In this document: one piece after another, positions 1 to 4,176 of the stretch | How the letters are laid out: every line of letters starts with the position of its first letter | How positions within the stretch are numbered: the stretch's first letter is position 1 | Made by a program: the position numbers and the translations under genes | The notes under the pieces: model-generated | The model's input: only the letters and a program-made list of their open reading frames with translations | Database searches by the model: none | What the model was told of the DNA's origin: nothing | From: Acidobacteriota bacterium | GTDB taxonomy: Bacteria > Acidobacteriota > Blastocatellia > Pyrinomonadales > Pyrinomonadaceae | DNA length: 5,350 nucleotides | Direction: 5' to 3' | NCBI GenBank assembly: GCA_019247865.1 | Contig: JAFBAJ010000214.1 | Location: 1-5,350 of the forward strand

Positions 1-63
1 TCGAGACCCGACATACAGATGTTGCGCAAACAGCTCAGCGAAGTTGTAGCCGCTGACCCATAA
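1..63 (+). CDS. C-terminal end of an unidentified upstream protein (partial)
   Basis: Frame 1 is open from the first base to a TAA at 61-63 and encodes 20 residues ending QLSEVVAADP. The stretch is mixed polar and hydrophobic and could be a terminal helix. The other two plus frames close inside this segment (TAG at 47-49, TGA at 51-53). The main support is context: a gap of 29 bp leads to a strong ribosome binding site and the start of the next plus-strand gene, as in an operon. Too little is visible to name a family. It could also be a chance open frame, since only 20 codons are seen. Confidence 0.4.
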   Translation, partial: SRPDIQMLRKQLSEVVAADP

Positions 64-77
64 CTCTCACAGACCAT

Positions 78-84
78 AAAGGAG
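78..84 (+). promoter_or_regulatory. Shine-Dalgarno site for the 54-aa gene
   Basis: AAAGGAG lies 8 nt before the ATG at 93. This near-consensus site at ideal spacing is the strongest evidence that the short proline-rich frame is translated. Confidence 0.7.
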
Positions 85-92
85 AAACTGAG

Positions 93-257
93 ATGCAAGA
101 AGATCCCAAGATCGATCCGCCTCCGCCGCCACCGCCGGACCCGGAACGAGCCGCCGATCCCTCGGATACGGGCGGTAAGACCGCCCCCCCCATCGAGCCA
201 CCAAGCGACCCTGCCGACCCCTCGGATACGGGCGGCATCAAGCCGGGTCAGCCCTGA
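93..257 (+). CDS. Proline-rich small protein with a duplicated ADPSDTGG motif, function unknown
   Basis: The frame encodes 54 residues from an ATG preceded by a consensus Shine-Dalgarno site to a TGA at 255-257. The protein starts MQEDPKID, has a run of seven prolines (residues 9-15), and carries the octamer ADPSDTGG twice, at residues 20-27 and 40-47, so the repeat period is 20 residues (60 bp). It is acidic and rich in Pro, Asp and Gly. It has no Cys, no aromatic residue, no signal peptide and no membrane segment, so it should be disordered. I do not recognise a family. Possible roles are a linker-like secreted or scaffold peptide, or a precursor for a ribosomally made modified peptide with two core repeats. 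No modifying enzyme is seen in the window, so the latter is speculation. The gene sits 29 bp after the upstream reading frame and is probably co-transcribed with it. Confidence 0.65.
   Translation: MQEDPKIDPPPPPPPDPERAADPSDTGGKTAPPIEPPSDPADPSDTGGIKPGQP
153..235 (+). repeat. Two-copy 23-bp direct repeat inside the 54-aa gene
   Basis: The segments 153-175 and 213-235 differ by one base (GAT against GAC, both Asp) and start exactly 60 bp apart. Each encodes ADPSDTGG. Keeping the frame and the near-identical DNA points to a recent in-frame duplication of a 20-codon unit. Confidence 0.85.
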
Positions 258-363
258 GGCATCGTCCGGAACTTCTGAGATGCCTGAGACTGAGGCTTAA
301 AGTTTTTCCACCGGAAAGATTGAGCCTGCCTCCAGACCATCAAGCAGGCCGTTCAGAGAAGCG

Positions 364-401
364 ATCACGCGGGCGAATCCATCAGGGTTCGCCCGCGTGA
401 T
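364..401. terminator. Strong GC-rich hairpin between convergent genes, probable terminator
   Basis: ATCACGCGGGCGAA at 364-377 is perfectly complementary to TTCGCCCGCGTGAT at 388-401, giving a 14-bp stem with a 10-nt loop (378-387). On the plus strand the stem runs into TTGTTTT, so it resembles an intrinsic terminator for the 54-aa gene unit. On the minus strand it contains the stop codon (384-382, in the loop) and last codons of the cyclase homologue and lacks a T tract after the stem, so termination in that direction is less certain. Its position between two convergent units fits a shared terminator. Confidence 0.6.
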
Positions 402-2088
402 TGTTTTGGTAGAGCGCCAGTTGGCGCGCGAAATTTTCCGCCGCGTCCTCTTCATCCAGCAACGCAGGCGCGACCGCACGTCCTCCGCGCCGTTCATGCA
501 GCATGGACTCCGCGAGATTCGCCAGCCACCAGAACGTGCCGCGCGTGCCGAGCTGTTCGCGCACGCGCTGGAAGAGGCGCGGGTAGAGCTTGAAGGTGCG
601 CGCCAGCAGGTTCTTGAAGGCGCTCAGCGACATTCTGTCCTGAAAAAAATCGCGGCGCACGCGCTCGTCCAGATCATGCAGCGCGGACATCACCGCGTTC
701 ATCGTCTCGTTGACCGCGGGCGGAGCGGAGCGCGGCGCGGGGCGCATCAGCTCCGCGAAGTTCGAGAGCCGTGCGACGCGCGGCTCGCTCGCGTTGATCG
801 ACGCGAGCGAGTCGGCGTCGAAGAGGTTCGCGCGCAAGGCCAGCTCCACCAGATGCGTCAGGCGGCGCAGCGCGCGCGCCTGCGTGCCGAAGCCTCCGCC
901 CGGCGCGGCGCTCGCCGGCCCGCCGTCTTCTCCGATGAGCAGCACGCGCTCTTCCGCCGAACGGCGACGGCTCTGGCGGCCCTGCGGCTGAAAGCCCGGC
1001 GCGAAACCGAAGACGGGCTTCAGAACGCGCCACTGTGCGCCCGTGCGTTTGTAGCCGGGCAGCGCCTCGAAGTACTGCTCGAAGAGCGCGAGCAGAGACT
1101 TGTCCGCGGGCGTCTTGACGGCGTCGTAAAAGAAGAGCGAGGTCACGTACTCATCGCGGCGCGCGTTTCCGGCGCAGCCGCCCCACAGCAATTGCCTGTG
1201 ATCGCGCGCGTCTTCGCGGCTCACCAGAATCTCGCCCACGCCGAAGTCCGCCTGATCCGGCTCGGCTCCGCGCACAAAGCCTCTTGCGACCGTCCCGACG
1301 GTCGGGCGCACATGCGTCATCGCGTGCCCTTCGTTGAGCTGGCGCGCGACGGGGCTCAGCACGCCCGTCGCATCCACGAAGAGCCGCGCGCCGTAGAGCT
1401 TATGCCTGCCTGTGCGCAGCTCTTCGACTTCGACCGCGACGCGCGACGCCTCCACGTAGCAGCGCACGAAGCGCACGCCCTCCAGGCAGGCCGAGCCGGT
1501 CTGGCTGCGCTGAAGCTTTTGTGCGGCGAGTTGCAGCAGCTTCTCGCCGTCGAGCGCGACATCGAGCACGCCTTCGACCCACAGCGGCGGAGCCTTGATG
1601 CGCGACGCCGAATCATGAAACTTGACGAGGCTCGAACGGTAGCGATTGACGACGGCCGCTTCGATCTCCTCAGGCGTGAAGAGGCCCGCGCGCTCAAGCT
1701 CCGCCAGCTCTTCGCGCGAGATGTTCCAGCCCTGATGCGCGGCGTCCTGTTCCCGGCCCTCGCCGAAGACCAGCACGCGCCGTTGATAGCGCGCGGCCAG
1801 CACGGCCCCGTGCAGCAGCGCGAGGCCCCCGCCCGCGTAGATCAACTCGAACTCGCCTTCGACCGTCAGAGCGGCGGGCGGCGCGCTCCTGACGATGCAC
1901 TCCGTCGCGCTTCCGGCCCGCGGCGACATCACCTCGCGCCAGCGCGTATCCATCTCCCACAGCCGCCGGAGCCACTGTTCGCGCTCGGCGAGCGCGCCGA
2001 AATTGGCGACGGTGAGCGGATAGTTTTTGCGGAAATCGCTCAGGTCTGGCGCTGGGTGCGTGCGGGATTTGGCTGGAGCGGCAACCAT
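382..2088 (-). CDS. CruA/CruP-type lycopene cyclase homologue, FAD-dependent oxidoreductase fold
   Basis: I chose the ATG at 2088 (568 aa). A TTG at 2100 would add four residues, and neither start has a clear Shine-Dalgarno site. The N-terminal 70 residues form a charged lead (…NYPLTVANFGALAER…). A dinucleotide-binding segment follows (GGGLALLHG, residues 86-94), then GWNISREEL (around 120-128), LFVDATG (around 236-242), a C-terminal flavin segment LLIGEDGG with GGGFG (383-401), and a helical tail. The WNISR motif, the KAPPLW and DGEKLLQL segments and the VDATG motif match what I remember of the CruA/CruP family of cyanobacteria, green sulfur bacteria and plants. CruA cyclises lycopene to gamma- or beta-carotene, whereas CruP is a paralogue of unsettled function. 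The usual GD dipeptide near the flavin ribityl chain reads GE here. No crt genes lie beside it, so its substrate cannot be inferred from context. The family call is fairly secure; cyclase activity is not. Confidence 0.8.
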   Translation of the reverse strand: MVAAPAKSRTHPAPDLSDFRKNYPLTVANFGALAEREQWLRRLWEMDTRWREVMSPRAGSATECIVRSAPPAALTVEGEFELIYAGGGLALLHGAVLAARYQRRVLVFGEGREQDAAHQGWNISREELAELERAGLFTPEEIEAAVVNRYRSSLVKFHDSASRIKAPPLWVEGVLDVALDGEKLLQLAAQKLQRSQTGSACLEGVRFVRCYVEASRVAVEVEELRTGRHKLYGARLFVDATGVLSPVARQLNEGHAMTHVRPTVGTVARGFVRGAEPDQADFGVGEILVSREDARDHRQLLWGGCAGNARRDEYVTSLFFYDAVKTPADKSLLALFEQYFEALPGYKRTGAQWRVLKPVFGFAPGFQPQGRQSRRRSAEERVLLIGEDGGPASAAPGGGFGTQARALRRLTHLVELALRANLFDADSLASINASEPRVARLSNFAELMRPAPRSAPPAVNETMNAVMSALHDLDERVRRDFFQDRMSLSAFKNLLARTFKLYPRLFQRVREQLGTRGTFWWLANLAESMLHERRGGRAVAPALLDEEDAAENFARQLALYQNNHAGEP

Positions 2089-2171
2089 AGATAAAGACAA
2101 CTCTGCGCGAGCGTCGGGTGGAGCTCGCGCGTCGAAAAATTTAGTTCACCGGCAGAGGGAGCTTGCGCGTG

Positions 2172-2201
2172 AGTGTAACCGATAAAGATTTGAAATTTCA
2201 A
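2172..2201 (-). promoter_or_regulatory. Possible sigma-70-like promoter for the cyclase homologue
   Basis: On the minus strand TTGAAA (2201-2196) is followed after 18 nt by TACACT (2177-2172). Transcription from here would give a leader of roughly 75 nt before the ATG at 2088. The -35 hexamer lies inside the palindrome at 2189-2202, which could place a regulator binding site over it. This is weak evidence, as AT-rich DNA yields such matches by chance. Confidence 0.3.
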
Positions 2202-2220
2202 ATTTGAGATCTCAAATCTT
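2185..2220. terminator. AT-rich palindrome cluster after the GlsB-like gene
   Basis: Two perfect palindromes overlap by one base: TTTGAAATTTCAAA (2189-2202) and ATTTGAGATCTCAAAT (2202-2217). An outer pair, AAGATTTGA (2185-2193) and TCAAATCTT (2212-2220), gives a 9-bp stem around an 18-nt loop. The cluster starts 5 bp after the stop codon of the GlsB-like gene and, in that gene's direction, ends in TCTTTAT. It could therefore act as a weak terminator or 3' stabilising hairpin. Dyad symmetry of this kind could equally be an operator for the downstream cyclase homologue. Confidence 0.45.
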
Positions 2221-2225
2221 CTCGT

Positions 2226-2501
2226 CTAAGCCCGGCTGCGCGAGATCAAGCTGATGACGGCGACGAAGAGCGCGGAGCCGATGATGGACCAGATGATCGG
2301 AAATTTCGTGCCGCCGATATTGACCGCGAACAGCTCCGGCAACGCCAGCGCGCGCGCCAGCCACAATCCGATCAACGCGCCGATGAACCCCAGCGCAATC
2401 GAGACCAGACAGCCCCCGCGCGAATAACCGCTGATGGCCTGCCCCAGCGACCCGCACAACCCCGCCACGATTAACAGAATAAGCAAATCAATCAAGCTCA
2501 T
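2226..2501 (-). CDS. GlsB/YeaQ/YmgE-family small membrane protein (transglycosylase-associated protein family)
   Basis: The protein has 91 residues and starts MSLIDLLILL. It has three hydrophobic segments, at about residues 3-22, 30-48 and 67-87. The first two are glycine-rich (AGLCGSLGQAISG and ALGFIGALIGLWL). The three-helix pattern with small-residue motifs and a polar loop (NIGGTKFP) matches the PF04226 family, which is found widely in bacteria and is linked to general stress responses; the biochemical role is not established. There are two adjacent ATG codons (2504 and 2501). GGAG at 2512-2509 lies 4 nt from the first and 7 nt from the second, so I prefer the second. It sits directly after the heptamer-repeat hairpin, so any read-through from the DUF1326 gene must cross that structure. 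Confidence 0.85.
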   Translation of the reverse strand: MSLIDLLILLIVAGLCGSLGQAISGYSRGGCLVSIALGFIGALIGLWLARALALPELFAVNIGGTKFPIIWSIIGSALFVAVISLISRSRA

Positions 2502-2508
2502 CATTCAT

Positions 2509-2512
2509 CTCC
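2509..2512 (-). promoter_or_regulatory. Ribosome binding site GGAG deciding the GlsB start
   Basis: GGAG on the minus strand is 7 nt from the ATG at 2501 and only 4 nt from the ATG at 2504, which favours the second ATG. It lies 7 bp from the edge of the palindromic repeat element, so folding of that element could affect access to it. Confidence 0.5.
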
Positions 2513-2519
2513 ATGAAAA

Positions 2520-2598
2520 CAGTGGTCAGTGGTCAGTGGCCGGTGGTCAGTGAAAACTCTGTCTTTGCTTTTCTCTGACCACCGACCACTGACCACTG
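2520..2598. repeat. Palindromic heptamer-repeat element (CAGTGGT units) between DUF1326 and GlsB genes
   Basis: Left arm: CAGTGGT (2520-2526), CAGTGGT (2527-2533), CAGTGGC (2534-2540), CGGTGGT (2541-2547), then CAG. Right arm (2575-2598), read on the minus strand: CAGTGGT, CAGTGGT, CGGTGGT, CAG. The arms pair as a stem of about 24 bp with one extra heptamer bulged on the left. Beyond a T-T mismatch, GAAAA (2552-2556) pairs with TTTTC (2569-2573), leaving a 12-nt loop. The element begins 1 bp after the DUF1326 stop and ends 18 bp before the GlsB start. In the minus-strand transcript the stem is followed by TTTT, as in an intrinsic terminator. It resembles short tandem heptamer repeats and REP/MITE-like elements scattered in other bacterial genomes; copy number here is unknown. 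Confidence 0.85.
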
Positions 2599-2599
2599 T

Positions 2600-3388
2600 C
2601 TACTTTCCTCCGCACATCACTTCGCCCTGGTTGCTCATGCTCGCGCCGCAGCTCCAGCGTGCGGCCGTGCCGAAGTCCATCTGATCCGTGTAGGCGTAGT
2701 CGCCCTGATTGCTGTTAGTGCCTTTGACATCGAGCTTATCTTTGCCGACCTTCACGCGATAGAGCGTGGTCTTGGCTTTGATCGACTCGCGGATGCGCCA
2801 GGTCGTGTTGTTGCGCACGACGAGCGGCTGCGTCTTGTCGAGCCCCATGATGTAGTTCGCGTTGAACTGTCCGATGCCCGCGACTTCGAGACGATTCCGG
2901 CGGTCGTCGTACTCCTGTTTGATGCCGACATACCGCATCTCTTTGGCGAGCCGGGCGGCTTCGTCCTCACCCTCTTCCGCAGAGGCACGCTCGATGATGC
3001 GCGCGAGGATGACGCGCAGGGCCGCGCGCTGCTGGTCGTTGGCGCGCTCGTCTATGAAGAGCGTGCGGCCGTGCGCCAGGTCTGCCCCGCCGAAGTGCAG
3101 GCCGTCGAGCGGCGTTTCGCCGTAACGGCCCTTGCGTATCTCGTAAGAGTAGAGCGCGTAGCAGTAGTTGTGCGGCGAAGGGCCTTCGCCGAAGTTGCAG
3201 GTGCAGGGCACGGCGCAGGTGCAGGCTTCGGTCAGCGCGCCCTCGATCTGCCACGATGGCGGAGCAGCCGAAACAGTCAGCCCTTCATCCTCCGGCGGCG
3301 CGGCGCGCGGCGCGAGCAGGGATGAGCCTGCGAGAAAGATGACGACCGCGAGCGCGTAAGCCTTGATATAAAACCGGTGCGTTCTCAA
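2600..3388 (-). CDS. Exported DUF1326-domain protein with a cysteine cluster
   Basis: The protein has 262 residues. The start is a TTG at 3388, chosen because GGGAG (3402-3398) lies 9 nt upstream and because it gives an N-terminal basic segment and hydrophobic stretch (residues about 10-26, YALAVVIFLAGSSLL) like a signal peptide or anchor. There is no lipobox Cys. The DUF1326 (PF07040) hallmark follows: SWQIEG at 45-50, then C56-x-C58-x3-C62-x-C64 and C76, with NFGEGPSPHNYC and later DGLHFGGADLAHG. Two further Cys (C247, C259) lie at the C terminus, making seven. The family has no settled biochemical function; the Cys cluster suggests metal binding or thiol chemistry, which is inference. The gene starts 30 bp after the stop of the exported 190-aa protein and is probably co-transcribed with it. 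Its stop is directly followed by the heptamer palindrome. Confidence 0.8.
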   Translation of the reverse strand: MRTHRFYIKAYALAVVIFLAGSSLLAPRAAPPEDEGLTVSAAPPSWQIEGALTEACTCAVPCTCNFGEGPSPHNYCYALYSYEIRKGRYGETPLDGLHFGGADLAHGRTLFIDERANDQQRAALRVILARIIERASAEEGEDEAARLAKEMRYVGIKQEYDDRRNRLEVAGIGQFNANYIMGLDKTQPLVVRNNTTWRIRESIKAKTTLYRVKVGKDKLDVKGTNSNQGDYAYTDQMDFGTAARWSCGASMSNQGEVMCGGK

Positions 3389-3397
3389 AACCAGAAT

Positions 3398-3402
3398 CTC
3401 CC
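3398..3402 (-). promoter_or_regulatory. Ribosome binding site supporting the TTG start of the DUF1326 gene
   Basis: GGGAG on the minus strand lies 9 nt before the TTG at 3388. There is no in-frame ATG or GTG near the signal-like N terminus, so this site decides the start. It falls inside a 14-bp sequence that occurs again at 4082-4095. Confidence 0.55.
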
Positions 3403-3418
3403 GCCAAACTTTTGAAAG

Positions 3419-3991
3419 CTATTCTATCTCTTCCGGCGACCGAACGATCTGCCACGAGATGGTACATTCATCATTCAGCTTCAGCGTCTCGATGCGAAAG
3501 AGGACGTAGATGTCCGTCCTGTCGTGCTTGCTGTGAAGCACGTACAGGTGTCCCAACAGAGCTTTGACGACGACGTTGGCCGGAGTCAATTCGGGGTCTG
3601 TGCCTGTAATGCTGCGGCTAAAATCCGACTTCAGACCATCGCCGTGCGGCCACTGGCTCGCGTGCAGCACAGGGACATCGTGCAGCTCGTCCCACTTCAA
3701 TTCGCCGAGGTCTTTGAGCTGGCTGTAGGAGCGGTCGTTGATCGGCACGTCGAAATAGTCCTGGCCGTCGCCCAGACTGATGCTGCCATAGCTCAGGTCG
3801 TACAGATTCCGGTTCGCGGGAAACCTGGAATCGCCCGGCACGCCGAGCGAGAAACTGAAACTGGCGCGGTCATAGTCATGATGCTTGATGTGATAGAAGA
3901 GCGTCGCCGTCTGCGTGGCGGCAGATGTCGCAAAGCTGAGCGACAACAGCAGGGCGGCGGCGAACAATGCGCGGGAAGCTATATTTTTCAT
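3419..3991 (-). CDS. Exported protein of unknown function, 190 aa
   Basis: I start it at the ATG at 3991. AGGAG (4003-3999) is 7 nt from it but only 1 nt from an ATG at 3997, and a TTG at 4021 upstream has no such site. The N terminus (MKNIASRALFAAALLLSL) is a clear signal peptide with likely cleavage after FATSA (about residue 24). The mature protein is polar and beta-rich in appearance, with a His-rich start (FYHIKHHDYD), a segment VVVKALLGHLYVLHSKHD (about 148-165) and an end like TDIYVLFRIETL…CTISWQIV. I recall similar GH.YV.H…FR.E.L…TISW endings in exported hypothetical proteins of Acidobacteria, but cannot name a family. The single Cys is near the C terminus. It is the first gene of a probable pair with DUF1326. 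Function is unknown. Confidence 0.75.
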   Translation of the reverse strand: MKNIASRALFAAALLLSLSFATSAATQTATLFYHIKHHDYDRASFSFSLGVPGDSRFPANRNLYDLSYGSISLGDGQDYFDVPINDRSYSQLKDLGELKWDELHDVPVLHASQWPHGDGLKSDFSRSITGTDPELTPANVVVKALLGHLYVLHSKHDRTDIYVLFRIETLKLNDECTISWQIVRSPEEIE

Positions 3992-3998
3992 CTTCATG

Positions 3999-4003
3999 CT
4001 CCT
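3999..4003 (-). promoter_or_regulatory. Ribosome binding site deciding the start of the 190-aa exported protein
   Basis: AGGAG on the minus strand is 7 nt before the ATG at 3991 and 1 nt before the ATG at 3997, so the inner ATG is the better start and gives a compact signal peptide. Confidence 0.6.
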
Positions 4004-4049
4004 TCTCACACCGGCGGCCAAACGTCTGGAATTTCGGTTTGGATGCTCT

Positions 4050-4076
4050 ATTAAAGCACGTTACTGCCTTACTCAA
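4050..4076 (-). promoter_or_regulatory. Weak promoter candidate for the exported-protein pair
   Basis: On the minus strand TTGAGT (4076-4071) is followed after 15 nt by TTTAAT (4055-4050). The spacer is short and the match modest. It is offered because the 185-bp gap before the 190-aa gene must hold a promoter if that gene is not read from the amidohydrolase transcript. Confidence 0.2.
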
Positions 4077-4098
4077 ACACAAGAATCTCCCGCCACGG

Positions 4099-4147
4099 CG
4101 CAAAGGAAGAACTCAATCGCTTTCTTTGCGTCACCAGCGCCTTTGCG
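4099..4147. repeat. CTTTGCG/CGCAAAG inverted repeat in the spacer after the amidohydrolase
   Basis: CGCAAAG (4099-4105) is followed by CTTTGCG at 4124-4130 and again at 4141-4147. The first two extend to 11-bp arms (4099-4109 and 4120-4130) with one G-T pair and a 10-nt loop. The spacer runs from 3992 to 4176 and contains this, one copy of the 14-bp repeat and the weak promoter candidate; I see no gene in it. Similar CTTTGCG-rich intergenic repeats occur in several bacterial genomes as I recall. It could serve as a weak 3' hairpin for the amidohydrolase transcript. Confidence 0.55.
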
Positions 4148-4176
4148 GGAAACCGTTTTTGAAATTGACTCATTAC

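Larger units (their letters stand above)
3393..4095. repeat. 14-bp dispersed direct repeat AGAATCTCCCGCCA, two copies
   Basis: The identical 14-mer occurs at 3393-3406 and 4082-4095. On the minus strand both copies are followed by a similar stretch (TTGTGTTTGAG and GGTTTTGAG), so the match extends imperfectly. The first copy lies in the 30-bp gap before the DUF1326 gene and supplies its Shine-Dalgarno site; the second lies in the spacer next to CTTTGCG repeats. The coordinates here span both copies; the DNA between them is not part of the repeat. Confidence 0.6.

Noticed and set aside
35..241. Minus-strand glycine- and serine-rich frame opposite the 54-aa gene
   Set aside because: The composition is the complement of the proline-rich repeats, and it has no ribosome binding site that I can see, unlike the plus-strand frame.
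256..349. Short hairpins after the 54-aa gene (AGGCATC 257-263 with GATGCCT 279-285; GCCTGC 324-329 with GCAGGC 344-349)
   Set aside because: The stems are only 6-7 bp with loops of about 15 nt. The perfect 14-bp hairpin at 364-401 is a far better terminator candidate.
397..2094. Plus-strand frame of 565 codons opposite the cyclase homologue
   Set aside because: It is Arg-, Ala- and His-rich with no recognisable motif and mirrors a gene with clear family motifs. Long antisense open frames are expected in GC-rich coding DNA.
2520..2598. CRISPR array
   Set aside because: The units are contiguous heptamers in inverted orientation without spacers, and no cas genes are nearby.
3524..4054. Plus-strand frame of 176 codons opposite the 190-aa exported protein
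   Set aside because: The minus-strand frame has a Shine-Dalgarno site, a signal peptide and normal composition; this one has none of these.
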